Positions 35,434 through 44,164 of a stretch of 64,000 bases of DNA are shown here, piece after piece (the stretch's first letter is position 1; each line of letters opens with the position of its first letter). A program made the position numbers and the translations under genes. Below the pieces are notes generated by a model. That model was given only the letters and a program-made list of their open reading frames with translations, did no database searches and was not told the origin of the DNA. This DNA is from Buchananella sp. 14KM1171 (GTDB lineage Bacteria > Actinomycetota > Actinomycetes > Actinomycetales > Actinomycetaceae): contig NZ_CP159981.1 in the NCBI RefSeq assembly GCF_041380365.1, positions 496,001-560,000 on the forward strand, in the 5' to 3' direction.

Positions 35434-35467
35434 CGCGCTAGCGAGTTTCTAAGCAAACTTGCTCCCG

Positions 35468-35501
35468 GGGTGGGGGCCGAGCAAACGCTCGGCCCCCACC
35501 C
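35468..35501 (+). terminator. Terminator of the EIIC gene
   Basis: 15-bp stem GGGTGGGGGCCGAGC and complement, loop AAAC, followed by TTTGGCTTT. Confidence 0.8.
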
Positions 35502-35599
35502 TTTGGCTTTCCGGCCAGATCCGCCCAAGGTTTTTCGAGCCGTCCCATACGCGGGCGCGGCGGTGTTAACGTGCGCCCCCGAGCGCACAAGAGTGAGTG

Positions 35600-35653
35600 C
35601 GGGGTACATCCGACCGCTTGGTGCCATGGCACCAAGCGGTCGGATGTACCCCG
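35600..35653. repeat. 54-bp palindromic element, perfect copy E
   Basis: A perfect palindrome of 27-bp arms with no loop, starting CGGGGTACATCCGACCGC and centred on CCATGG (between 35626 and 35627). Flanks GAGCGCACAAG (left) and CATTTGCGCG (right) match the array copies at 21.3-21.9 kb. Confidence 0.9.
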
Positions 35654-35885
35654 TCGCAGCATTTGCGCGGCTCGAGCCGACCGGACTCCGGTTAGCTACT
35701 CGCGGCCCCCACGCGTTCGCGCGGCAACCACCCGCCGGGCACGCAAACGCCCCGGGCGGGACCCCAGACGCCCCGGGCGGGGAAGGCTCGCTTCGCACAC
35801 GACAAGAGCGCGCACGGGCAACGCGAAGCGGGTGGGTGAGGCGGCTGCGGCCGCCTCACCCACCCGCTTCAGCAGGGCGCACCGT

Positions 35886-38063
35886 TCAGGAACGCGGGCG
35901 CGTCCCCATCGCCTGGCGCATCACCGCGAACAGCGAGTGCGCGCGCTCGCTCCCCGCCACGTCCTCCACCAGCACGGGCGTGCCGGTCCCGTCGCCCAGC
36001 GGGATACGCCAGTTGGCGTACTCCTCATCCGTACCGGGCTGGTTCTGCGCGCGCTTCTCCCCCACGGCGTCCACCAGGGCCACCCCTACGAGCTGGGAGG
36101 GCGTGTCCGCCACAAAGCGGTGCATGCCGGCAATAATCTGCGGCTCGGAGGCAGCGTCGTCCACCAAATATCCCCGCTCGATCAACTCGCCAACCATCTG
36201 TGCGCGCTCGGCGCGGGCCTCGGCGCGGACCTGCTCAACGTCGTCCTCCAGCAGCCCCAGGCGGTGGCGCAACTCCACGTGCTCGCCGTCCAGGTAACCG
36301 GCGGTGGGCGGCAGGTCGTGCGTGTTCACGGTAGACAACGCCAGGGTGCGGTAGTCCTGCGGGGCCAGGAAGCCGCCCTCCTCGTTCTTCTCGAACCACA
36401 TGATGGAGGTGCCCAGCACGCCACGGTCTGCCAGGTAGTCCCGCACCCACGGCTCCACCGTGCCCAGATCCTCGCCGATCACCACGGCGCCGGCGCGGTG
36501 GGCCTCCAGCAGCAGCACGCCCAGCATCGCCTCGTGGTTGTAGCGCACGTAGGTGCCATCTGCCGCGGACTCCCCCGCAGGCACCCACCACAGGCGGAAC
36601 ATACCCAGGATGTGGTCAATTCGCAGCGCACCGGAGTGGGCCAGCACCGTGCGTGCCATGTCACGCAGCGGGCGGTAGGCCGCGCGGGCCAACGCGTCCG
36701 GGCGCCACGGCGGCTGGTCCCAGTTCTGGCCCTGCTGGTTGTACATGTCCGGCGGCGCACCCACGCCAATACCCTTGGCGAAGTTCTCCGGCATAGTCCA
36801 CATGTCCGCGCCGTGCTTGGAGACGCCCACGGCCAGGTCAGCCATCACACCCAAGCGCATACCGGCGTCGCGGGCGGTGTTCTGGGCGGCGGCAAGCTGC
36901 TCGTCGGCCACCCACTGCAACCACACGTAGAAGTCGATCCGGGCGGCCAGGCGCTCGCGCGCGGCCTCCACGTCCTTTCCGTGCACGTTCTCCAGGCCCA
37001 CGGGCCAGTCGATGCCGTCCTTGGCGCAGCCGCGCTCCGGGGAGAGCTCCTCCACCAGCGCGCACCACAGGCCCCAGTTCTCCAGGCTCTGCCCGCCCCG
37101 GCGGCGGAAGCGGTCGAAGGCAGCCTGTCGGCCAAAGCGGCGCTGCACGAGGAAGACCTCCTCCAGCGCCTCCAGCTTGCTGGCCCACGCCGCGTCACGC
37201 TCCACCCGCTCGATCGAACGAGCTGCGGCCTGCCAGCGACGCTGGGCGTCCTCCAGGCGTGCCCGCGCCGGGGCCGTGAGCTTGCCGTACTCCTCGATCA
37301 ACTGAGGCCGCACGTAGAGGGGGCTGACGAACTGGCGCGTCACCGGCAGGTACGGCGAGGCAGTGATCGGCGGGATCGGCTCCCCGGCGTGGGTCGGGTT
37401 GATGAGCAGGAAGTCAGCTCCCTGCTCGCCGGAGATCTGCGCCAGGTCAGCCAGGTCCCCGTAGTCGCCCATGCCCCACGACTCGTTAGAGAGCGTGGAG
37501 TAGACCTGGGCCATCACGCCCCAGCCGCGCCAGTCCCGGCTAGGGAGGCTCTCCAGACGGAAGGGGGTAACCGCTAGCGGGCAACGTACCTCGCGCCAGT
37601 ACTCCCCCTCGCCTATTTCTGCCACCAACTCGTGCCACCCCAGGGGGAGGTTTTCTGGCAAATAGAAGGTCGCCCTACCAATCAGGTCACCGTCCACGTC
37701 ACGCGGCGGAACGTAAACATCCATCTGGGAAAGCTGCCAGTGCCCGCCCAGTTCCAGCTCCACCCGAACCGAAACTCGCTCGCCGTGATGGACGTGCACC
37801 GGTAGCTCGTAGCTGAAGCCTGAACGCATGACCACGCTGGGAGGCAGGGCGTCACGCCACGGCTCCAGTTCAACCTCTGCAAGGGAGCGCGCTACCTCCT
37901 CATCTGTGGCGGCTTGCCTGCCCAAGGCCTCAAGAACGGCAACCAAGACTCGCTCTTGCACCTGCCGATGGTTGCCGGAGAAATCCCAGTACTCCGTTGC
38001 AACCCCACACTTGTTTGCCAATTCGCGCAAAGCGCCGACGTTGCCGGGAACCGTGCCAGACAT
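35886..38063 (-). CDS. malQ: 4-alpha-glucanotransferase (amylomaltase)
   Basis: GH77 enzyme that moves glucan chains in maltodextrin metabolism, 725 residues. After a roughly 190-residue actinobacterial N-terminal domain with WHELVAEIGEGEYW, the catalytic domain has RIDHILGMFRLWW (nucleophile Asp), VIGEDLGTVE (acid/base Glu) and STVNTHDLPPTAGY. ATG 38063 has GGAGG upstream. An exact dispersed motif lies in a variable region at 36150-36165, read as VDDAAS. A LacI-type operator is upstream. Confidence 0.93.
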   Translation of the reverse strand: MSGTVPGNVGALRELANKCGVATEYWDFSGNHRQVQERVLVAVLEALGRQAATDEEVARSLAEVELEPWRDALPPSVVMRSGFSYELPVHVHHGERVSVRVELELGGHWQLSQMDVYVPPRDVDGDLIGRATFYLPENLPLGWHELVAEIGEGEYWREVRCPLAVTPFRLESLPSRDWRGWGVMAQVYSTLSNESWGMGDYGDLADLAQISGEQGADFLLINPTHAGEPIPPITASPYLPVTRQFVSPLYVRPQLIEEYGKLTAPARARLEDAQRRWQAAARSIERVERDAAWASKLEALEEVFLVQRRFGRQAAFDRFRRRGGQSLENWGLWCALVEELSPERGCAKDGIDWPVGLENVHGKDVEAARERLAARIDFYVWLQWVADEQLAAAQNTARDAGMRLGVMADLAVGVSKHGADMWTMPENFAKGIGVGAPPDMYNQQGQNWDQPPWRPDALARAAYRPLRDMARTVLAHSGALRIDHILGMFRLWWVPAGESAADGTYVRYNHEAMLGVLLLEAHRAGAVVIGEDLGTVEPWVRDYLADRGVLGTSIMWFEKNEEGGFLAPQDYRTLALSTVNTHDLPPTAGYLDGEHVELRHRLGLLEDDVEQVRAEARAERAQMVGELIERGYLVDDAASEPQIIAGMHRFVADTPSQLVGVALVDAVGEKRAQNQPGTDEEYANWRIPLGDGTGTPVLVEDVAGSERAHSLFAVMRQAMGTRPRS
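36150..36165 (+). repeat. Dispersed 16-bp motif, exact copy in malQ
   Basis: GGCAGCGTCGTCCACC, exact, coding for VDDAA on the minus strand near the malQ C-terminus. Confidence 0.75.
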
Positions 38064-38150
38064 GGGTCGCCATCCTCCATTGGGTGGACCGACTTGCAGA
38101 GTGTTTCAGTCGGATTCAAGCCAAATCTACCAGCACAGAGCCGCAATTTT

Positions 38151-38164
38151 TGCAATGCGTTGCA
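38151..38164. promoter_or_regulatory. LacI/MalR-type operator upstream of malQ
   Basis: TGCAA-TGCG-TTGCA, perfect arms of a LacI-family palindrome, about 90 bp upstream of the malQ start. A MalR-like regulator is inferred; it is not in the window. Confidence 0.5.
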
Positions 38165-38206
38165 GGAAATCTCAGGCATTGGTGGCTAAGTAGGCCCCAG
38201 CTGAAC

Positions 38207-38464
38207 TCACACGACGCGGCGGGCAACCCCAAGTCGCTCGACGCTATCTACCACGTCGTCAGTCTCTTGCCCCAGCACCACCTGAACAACATTGCCCGTG
38301 CCAGAGATGATCGCGGCGAGCGCCCCGGCACCCCGCAGGTCGGGGACGGAGACGCGCCGAACATCGCGGACCTCCACCCGCATTCGGGTGATGCAGGACT
38401 CCACGTTGATGACGTTTTCTGCTCCGCCCAGGGCAATAAGAATCGCCTTCGCGCGCTCCAACAC
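38207..38464 (-). CDS. Second PTS subunit IIB-like protein
   Basis: A second single-domain EIIB of the glucose/GlcNAc family, 85 residues: KAILIALGGAENVINVESCITRMRVEVRD places the active Cys as in the first. GTG 38464 follows an AGAGGTG ribosome site; the frame is open to GTG 38485. No EIIA or EIIC is next to it, so it probably shares EIIC and EIIA with the main locus, or is a regulator. It sits alone between malQ and ptsI. Confidence 0.85.
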   Translation of the reverse strand: MLERAKAILIALGGAENVINVESCITRMRVEVRDVRRVSVPDLRGAGALAAIISGTGNVVQVVLGQETDDVVDSVERLGVARRVV

Positions 38465-38485
38465 GGCGTCACCTCTCTCCTGCAC

Positions 38486-38788
38486 ACAGGGCCAGAATCA
38501 GCACAACCATAGCACCAATAGGTGTCCGGCGTCACATTTGGACCCCTACGGTAGGGGCGCTCGGGCCTTCGCGGAGTGCCGGCCAGCCGACGGGGCCAGG
38601 CAGCCGCGCCACCGCTCCACCGCGCCCGCGCTCCGCCCCGATTTCCCCCGCTCCCCCACCCCAGAACCACCCCGGGAGACACCCGCCGGGAGCGAATCGA
38701 AAAATCGCCTTGTTCGCGCAGGGCGTTCCGCCTCCAAGAGGGCACTTAATCGGGGACAATTGCGCCAAGCAGACATAAGGAGGGTCCC
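38486..38788. other. 303-bp divergent region between EIIB2 and ptsI
   Basis: No gene and no strong repeats. The only feature is the ptsI ribosome site. An HPr gene, often near ptsI, is absent. Confidence 0.6.
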
Positions 38789-40474
38789 GTGACCGAGAAC
38801 GATCTCAGCTTCGAAGGTATCCCCGTCAGCCCTGGACTGGTGGCTGGCCCTATTGCCCACATGGGTGCTGGCATTGAGGAGCCGAGCCCGGATGAACGCT
38901 TCGCTGGGGACCCCGCCAGCGCCAAGGAGCTGATCCAGGCTGCTGCGGCTGCTACCAAGGCTGACCTGGAGTTCAAGGCCGCCTCCGCTCAGGGTGAGGG
39001 CCGCGAGGTTCTGACCATGACGGCCCAGATGGCCGCAGACAAGACCCTGGTGAAGCAGGCAGCCAAGCTGGTTGTGAACGAGGGCGTCTCCGCCGCCCGC
39101 GCGGTCTGGGTGGCCGCCGGGACCATCGCCGCCCAGCTGGAGTCCCTGGGCGGCTATATGGCCGAGCGCACGCGCGATGTTGCTGACGTGCGCGACCGCA
39201 TCGTGGCCCGCCTGACGGGCCAGGACCTGCCGGGCATTCCCGAGCGCCCGGAGCCTTTCATCCTGGTCGCCCGCGACCTGGCCCCGGCTGACACGGCGCT
39301 GCTGGACCCGGCCAAGGTTATCGGCATCATCACCGCAGAGGGTGGCCCCACCTCCCACACCGCGATCCTGGCCCGCGACCTGGGCATCCCGGCGATCGTC
39401 GGCGCCGGCAACGGCGTGCTGCGGAACCTGAAGGCAAACTCCTTCGTGCTGCTGGACGGCGCCAAGGGGCGCGTGAGCGTCAACCCGTCGGTGGAGGACA
39501 TGGAGCGCGTGGCCGCCCTGTCGCGCCGCAAGGCGGTGTTCAACGGCACCGGTCAGACCAAGTGTGGTCACCGCGTGCAGCTGCTCGGCAACGTGGGTGA
39601 CGCCACCAGCGCGATGGCTGCGGCTGCGGCCGGCGCGGAGGGTGTTGGCCTGTTCCGTACCGAGTTCGCGTTCCTGGACGAGGCCGTGGAGCCGAGCCAC
39701 GAGAAGCAGGTGGAGGCCTACCGCGCGGTTTTGGCCGCGTTCCCGGGCAAGAAGGTGGTTGTGCGTACCCTCGACGCGGGCGCGGACAAGCCGCTCCCGT
39801 TCGTAACGGACATGAGCGAGGAGAACCCGGCGCTGGGCGTGCGCGGTTTCCGCACCTCGTGGAAGTTCCCGCAGGTGCTGACCAACCAGCTCAAGGCCCT
39901 GGCCGCCGCCGCTGAGATGGAGACGGCCGACGTCTGGGTGATGGCGCCGATGATCGCGACCATGCCGGAGGCGGATTCCTTCGTGAGCCAGTGCGAGGAG
40001 CTGGGGCTGAAGACTGCGGGCATCATGGTCGAGGTGCCTTCTGCGGCCCTGACTGCGGACCGCCTGCTCTCGCGCGCCAAGTTCGCCTCCATCGGCACCA
40101 ACGACCTGACCCAGTACGCGATGGCCGCCGACCGCATGCTCGGTTCGCTGGCTCAGCTCTCCACGGTCTGGCAGCCTGGCGTGCTCGCTCTGATCGACGT
40201 CACCTGCAAGGGTGGCGCCGCGAACGACGCTCCCGTGGGCGTTTGTGGCGAGGCGGCCGCCGACCCCGCGCTGGCGGTGGTCCTGACTGGCCTGGGAGTC
40301 AAGAGCCTCTCTATGACCTCCCGCGCTCTGGCCGACGTTGCCGAGGTGCTCGCCTCGGTGACGTTGGAGGAGTGCCAGGAGCTAGCCGCTTTGGCGCTCA
40401 CGGCCGTGGACGCCAACTCCGCGCGCGAGGCCGTGCGCAGCCGCTTGCCGATCCTGGAGGAACTGGGTCTGTGA
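38789..40474 (+). CDS. ptsI: PTS enzyme I (phosphoenolpyruvate-protein phosphotransferase)
   Basis: Starts the PTS cascade by taking phosphate from PEP and passing it to HPr. The phospho-His is in GGPTSHTAILARDLGIPA, the PEP-binding domain has GVGLFRTEFAFLD and GIMVEVPSAAL, and IGTNDLTQYAMAADR closes the active site. 561 residues. GTG 38789 has AGGAGGG. The thioesterase gene overlaps its stop by four bases. Confidence 0.96.
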   Translation: MTENDLSFEGIPVSPGLVAGPIAHMGAGIEEPSPDERFAGDPASAKELIQAAAAATKADLEFKAASAQGEGREVLTMTAQMAADKTLVKQAAKLVVNEGVSAARAVWVAAGTIAAQLESLGGYMAERTRDVADVRDRIVARLTGQDLPGIPERPEPFILVARDLAPADTALLDPAKVIGIITAEGGPTSHTAILARDLGIPAIVGAGNGVLRNLKANSFVLLDGAKGRVSVNPSVEDMERVAALSRRKAVFNGTGQTKCGHRVQLLGNVGDATSAMAAAAAGAEGVGLFRTEFAFLDEAVEPSHEKQVEAYRAVLAAFPGKKVVVRTLDAGADKPLPFVTDMSEENPALGVRGFRTSWKFPQVLTNQLKALAAAAEMETADVWVMAPMIATMPEADSFVSQCEELGLKTAGIMVEVPSAALTADRLLSRAKFASIGTNDLTQYAMAADRMLGSLAQLSTVWQPGVLALIDVTCKGGAANDAPVGVCGEAAADPALAVVLTGLGVKSLSMTSRALADVAEVLASVTLEECQELAALALTAVDANSAREAVRSRLPILEELGL

Positions 40475-41478
40475 GCCGCGCAGGGAACGCTCCGTTAAGG
40501 GTTCCCTCCGCTTCATCCGAGCCGCTCGCCTCCGTCCTGCGCATTTTGCAACTGGACGGAGGCGAGGGGCCGGATTGTTTTGTGGGGACTTCTTTGCCGC
40601 AGCTGGGAGGCCGTGTTTACGGCGGCCAGGTGATGGCGCAGGCGTTGCTTGCTGCGGCGGCCACAGTGCCCGGTGCGGCAGTTTGCGGCGCTACCAGTGG
40701 GGTGGACGACGCTGCCCGCTTACCGCACTCAGTACACGCGGTCTTTTTGCGGCCAGGCGCCCTGGACGTGCCGTTGGAGTTTCGGGTGGAGCGGCTGCAC
40801 GACGGGCGTTCGTTCTCCCGGCGCCGCACGGCCGTCTACCAGGGCGGCGAGGCGATCATGACGCTGGTTTCGTCGTTTCAGGTGGAGCAGATCGGGCTGG
40901 AGTTCGCCGATTCCATGCCCGCCGGGGTGCCGGGCCCGGGCGAGTTGAAGAGCGCCATCGAGTTGTTTCGCACGGTGGAGCACCCGGTGGCGAAGTTCCT
41001 GGGCAAGACGCTGGCGATGGACGTGCGGCACGTGGATAGTCCGCTCTACGTCTCGCGCCCGCAGGAGCGCGGGAGCAGCCAGCTGTTGTGGATGCGTACC
41101 CGCGGGGACGTGCCGGCCGGGGTTTGTCAGACAGTGGCCCGGGCGTTGCTGCTTTACACGTGCGACCAGGTGATGCTGGAGCCGGTGCTGCGAGGGCACG
41201 GGATTCACTGGCTGGAGCCGGGGTTGTCCCTGGCCACGCTGGATCATTCGATGTGGTTCCACGGGGACGTCGACGCGGCCAGTTGGCACCTCTATCAGCA
41301 GGACACACCGGCGGCTAGCGGCGGGCGGGGCCTGGCGCGCGCCAGCATTTACGCCCCGGACGGCCGCCTGGTGGCCTCCGCGAGCCAGGAGGGAATGGTG
41401 CGGGTACCGGGCGATGACCCGGCCCAGGCCGGACGGGAATCCTTCCTGGACACCCCACCTGCGGGCCCCAGCAAATAG
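40471..41478 (+). CDS. tesB: Acyl-CoA thioesterase II (TesB-like)
   Basis: Double hot-dog hydrolase releasing acyl groups from CoA, 335 residues. GGRVYGGQVMAQALLAAA and LPHSVHAVFLRPG mark the first hot-dog domain; the second has SLDHSMWFHGDVDAASWHLY. The start overlaps the ptsI stop (GTGA), so the two are co-transcribed although unrelated in pathway. The loop between the first motifs is longer than usual and contains GVDDAARL, encoded by an exact dispersed motif. Confidence 0.9.
   Translation: MSRAGNAPLRVPSASSEPLASVLRILQLDGGEGPDCFVGTSLPQLGGRVYGGQVMAQALLAAAATVPGAAVCGATSGVDDAARLPHSVHAVFLRPGALDVPLEFRVERLHDGRSFSRRRTAVYQGGEAIMTLVSSFQVEQIGLEFADSMPAGVPGPGELKSAIELFRTVEHPVAKFLGKTLAMDVRHVDSPLYVSRPQERGSSQLLWMRTRGDVPAGVCQTVARALLLYTCDQVMLEPVLRGHGIHWLEPGLSLATLDHSMWFHGDVDAASWHLYQQDTPAASGGRGLARASIYAPDGRLVASASQEGMVRVPGDDPAQAGRESFLDTPPAGPSK
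40701..40716 (-). repeat. Dispersed 16-bp motif, exact copy in tesB
   Basis: GGTGGACGACGCTGCC, exact, in a loop that looks inserted relative to other TesB proteins. Confidence 0.75.
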
Positions 41479-41497
41479 GTTCGCGCGGGGCAAAGGC

Positions 41498-41540
41498 GAG
41501 GGCGGGTGGCTGCCGCGTTGCGCGGCAGCCACCCGCCCTC
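41498..41540. terminator. Bidirectional terminator between tesB and ettA
   Basis: Perfect 20-bp stem with a 3-base loop (TTG), arms 41498-41517 and 41521-41540, between convergent genes. Confidence 0.8.
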
Positions 41541-41559
41541 TTCGCTGGGAAACCCCGGC

Positions 41560-43242
41560 TTAGTCGCGGGTCAGGCGGCGGTGGGTGACCCGGTGCGGGC
41601 GGGCCGCCTCCGGGCCCAGTCGCTCGATCTTGTTGGCCTCGTAGGCCTCGAAGTTGCCCTCGAACCAGTACCAGGAGGCCGGGTTCTCCTCGGTGCCCTC
41701 CCAGGCCAGGATGTGGGTGGCCACGCGGTCCAGGAACCAGCGGTCGTGGGTGACCACCACGGCGCAACCCGGGAACTCCAGCAGGGCGTTCTCCAGGGAG
41801 CCCAGGGTCTCCACGTCCAGGTCGTTGGTGGGCTCGTCCAGCAGCAGCAGGTTGCCACCCTGCTTTAGGGTCAGGGCCAGGTTGAGGCGGTTGCGCTCAC
41901 CGCCGGAGAGCACCCCGGCCGGCTTCTGCTGGTCCGCACCCTTGAAACCGAAGGCGGAGACGTAGGCGCGCGAGGGCATCTCCACGTTGCCGACCTGGAT
42001 AAAGTCCAGGCCGTCGGAGACGACCTCCCACAGGGTCTTGTCCGGGTCGATGCCGCCACGGGTCTGGTCCACGTAGGAGATCTTGACGGTCTCGCCGATC
42101 TTCAGGTCACCGGAGTCCAGCGGCTCCAGGCCCACCATGGTCTTGAACAGGGTGGTCTTACCGACGCCGTTGGGGCCGATCACACCGACGATGCCGTTGC
42201 GCGGCAGCGTAAAGGAGAGCTTGTCGATCAGGACCCGGTCGCCAAAGCCCTTGGTCAGGTCGGTGGCCTCGAGGACCACGTTGCCCAGGCGCGGGCCCGG
42301 CGGGATCTGGATCTCCTCGAAGTCGAGCTTGCGGGTGCGCTCGGCCTCCGCAGCCATCTCCTCGTAGCGGGCCAGACGCGCCTTGGACTTGGCCTGGCGG
42401 CCCTTGGCGGACTGGCGCACCCACTCCAGCTCCTCGGCCAGGCGCTTGGCGAGCTTGGCGTCCTTCTTGCCCTGGACCTCCAGGCGGGCTGCTTTCTTCT
42501 CCAGGTAGGTGGTGTAGTTGCCCTCGTAGGGGTAGAGGCGGCCGCGGTCGACCTCGGCGATCCAGCCGGCGACGTGGTCCAGGAAGTAGCGGTCGTGGGT
42601 CACGGCGATGACGGCACCCGGGTAGGAGGCCAGGTGCTGCTCCAGCCACAGCACGCTCTCAGCGTCCAGGTGGTTGGTGGGCTCATCCAGCAGCAGCAGG
42701 TCCGGGGCTTCCAACAGCAGCTTGCACAGGGCGACGCGACGGCGCTCACCACCGGAGAGCACCTTCACGTCCGCGTCCGGCGGCGGGCAGCGCAGCGCGT
42801 CCATCGCCTGCTCGAGGCGCGAGTCCAGCTCCCAACCGTCGTTGGCGTCGATGAACTCCTGCAGCTTTCCCATCTCTTCCATGAGGGCGTCGAAGTCCGC
42901 GTCCGGGTCCGCCATCTGCTCGGAGATCTCGTTGTAACGGTCCAGAGCGCCCTTGAGCTCGGCCACGCCCTCCTGGACGTTACCCAGCACGGTCTTTTCC
43001 TCGTTCAGCGGCGGCTCCTGCAGCAGGATGCCGACGGTGTAGCCCGGGGTGAGGCGGGCCTCACCGTTAGACGGGGTCTCCAGGCCGGCCATGATCTTCA
43101 GGATCGTGGACTTACCGGCGCCGTTGGGGCCCACCATGCCGATCTTGGCACCAGGCAGGAACATCATCGTCACGTCATCGAGGATCACCTTGTCCCCGTG
43201 CGCCTTGCGCGCCTTAATCATCGAGTAGATGTACTCAGCCAC
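41560..43242 (-). CDS. ettA: ABC-F translation factor EttA
   Basis: Energy-dependent translational throttle protein; two ABC domains and no membrane part, 560 residues. Each half has Walker A (GPNGAGKST, GPNGVGKTT), signature (LSGGERRRVAL, LSGGERNRLNL) and Walker B (LLLLDEPTNHLD, LLLLDEPTNDLD). The PtIM linker between them and the arm length fit EttA. GTG 43242 follows GGGAGGG. It binds the ribosomal E site in E. coli. Confidence 0.95.
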   Translation of the reverse strand: MAEYIYSMIKARKAHGDKVILDDVTMMFLPGAKIGMVGPNGAGKSTILKIMAGLETPSNGEARLTPGYTVGILLQEPPLNEEKTVLGNVQEGVAELKGALDRYNEISEQMADPDADFDALMEEMGKLQEFIDANDGWELDSRLEQAMDALRCPPPDADVKVLSGGERRRVALCKLLLEAPDLLLLDEPTNHLDAESVLWLEQHLASYPGAVIAVTHDRYFLDHVAGWIAEVDRGRLYPYEGNYTTYLEKKAARLEVQGKKDAKLAKRLAEELEWVRQSAKGRQAKSKARLARYEEMAAEAERTRKLDFEEIQIPPGPRLGNVVLEATDLTKGFGDRVLIDKLSFTLPRNGIVGVIGPNGVGKTTLFKTMVGLEPLDSGDLKIGETVKISYVDQTRGGIDPDKTLWEVVSDGLDFIQVGNVEMPSRAYVSAFGFKGADQQKPAGVLSGGERNRLNLALTLKQGGNLLLLDEPTNDLDVETLGSLENALLEFPGCAVVVTHDRWFLDRVATHILAWEGTEENPASWYWFEGNFEAYEANKIERLGPEAARPHRVTHRRLTRD

Positions 43243-43306
43243 TTACCCTCCCAGGTGTGTTCATATCCGGCTAAATCCTAGCCGGGAAGCACCTGCGCCA
43301 AGCGGT

Positions 43307-43342
43307 ACGTGGGCCGAGCCTTTAGTCACGCTCGGCCCACGT
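43307..43342 (-). terminator. Terminator downstream of ssb
   Basis: 13-bp stem ACGTGGGCCGAGC and complement with a 10-base loop, between the ssb stop and the ettA start. Confidence 0.65.
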
Positions 43343-43345
43343 CCC

Positions 43346-44164
43346 TCAAACGGACTGCAGCTCGTACTCCAGCTCGGCGGAGGTGAACTCAGCCCCGCCT
43401 CCCCCGGCGTCCTCCAGCGCCTGGGAGGGGGCCTGTGCGCGGTCCGCTGCGGCCGGGGCCGCTTCCGCCCCGCCCTGCGGGAACCCGCCCACGCCGGCCA
43501 GCGGAGTCAAGTCCGTCCCCGCCTGCGAGCCGCTGTCCCCGCCCACGCCGGACTCGCGCAAGGCTCCCCCCGCAGTGGCAGGCTCCCCGTCGACCCGAGG
43601 AGCGGCAGTCGCCCCGTCCTGCGGCACGCTGCTCCCATCCTGAGGGCCGGCGTTCCCCTCCCCGGGCCCCGCGCTGCCCTCCCGGGGCCCCGCGCCCGTG
43701 GCCCAGGTGGGCGCGCCGTCGGCAGACTGGGAGGGAGGGGTGGGCGCGGCAGCGTCGTCCATCTGAGAGGACTGCGCGTTCTCCTCCTGCGGGCGGCCGG
43801 AGTTGCGGTCCACCACGCGCGCGTATGTAACCACGCCACGCTTGACCTCCACCGAGATGCTGGAGGCGTGGATCACCACCGAGGTCTGCGTGCTTCCCGC
43901 CCGCTCCCACCGCTCGGTGGCAAGCCGGCCGATGACAACCAGCGGCATGCCCTTGCGCACCGAGGAGGCGACGTCCTGCGCGGCCTCCCGCCACGCCTTG
44001 ACGGTGATGAACTCCGTGTCCAGGTCCTTCCACCCCTCGGCGGTGCGGTAGCGCGGGGTGGCGGCGATGCGGAACTCGGCCAGGTCCGGCCTGCCCTCGC
44101 TGCGCAGCAGGGACGCGTTCGTCGCGGCATAGCCGTGGACGGTGATCTCTATCGGGTTTGACAT
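43346..44164 (-). CDS. ssb: Single-stranded DNA-binding protein paralogue
   Basis: OB-fold protein (residues 1-115) with the SSB pattern EITVHGYAATNASLL...FRIAATPRYR and VIGRLATERWER. The C-terminal 150 residues are Gly/Ala/Pro-rich low complexity. It lacks the acidic DDDIPF tip needed for partner binding and ends ELEYELQSV, so it is probably an SsbB-type paralogue, not the main replication SSB. ATG 44164 has AAAGGAGC upstream. A dispersed motif encodes MDDAAAP after the OB fold. Upstream lies the large repeat array. Confidence 0.85.
   Translation of the reverse strand: MSNPIEITVHGYAATNASLLRSEGRPDLAEFRIAATPRYRTAEGWKDLDTEFITVKAWREAAQDVASSVRKGMPLVVIGRLATERWERAGSTQTSVVIHASSISVEVKRGVVTYARVVDRNSGRPQEENAQSSQMDDAAAPTPPSQSADGAPTWATGAGPREGSAGPGEGNAGPQDGSSVPQDGATAAPRVDGEPATAGGALRESGVGGDSGSQAGTDLTPLAGVGGFPQGGAEAAPAAADRAQAPSQALEDAGGGGAEFTSAELEYELQSV
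43748..43763 (+). repeat. Dispersed 16-bp motif in ssb
   Basis: GGCAGCGTCGTCCATC, 15 of 16 bases, at the junction of OB fold and low-complexity tail. Confidence 0.7.

Larger units (their letters stand above)
35434..35885. other. 452-bp EIIC-malQ intergenic region
   Basis: Between convergent genes. It contains the EIIC terminator and a perfect 54-bp palindrome; the rest shows a short direct repeat of CGCCCCGGGCGGGA (about 35748 and 35768) and no gene. Confidence 0.7.

Noticed and set aside
35600-35653. Ordinary terminator of malQ
   Set aside because: It is shared in sequence with copies not at gene ends and has no T tract; a separate terminator lies at 35468-35501.
38486-38788. HPr gene next to ptsI
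   Set aside because: No frame with the HPr His motif (GLHARPA) in either strand.
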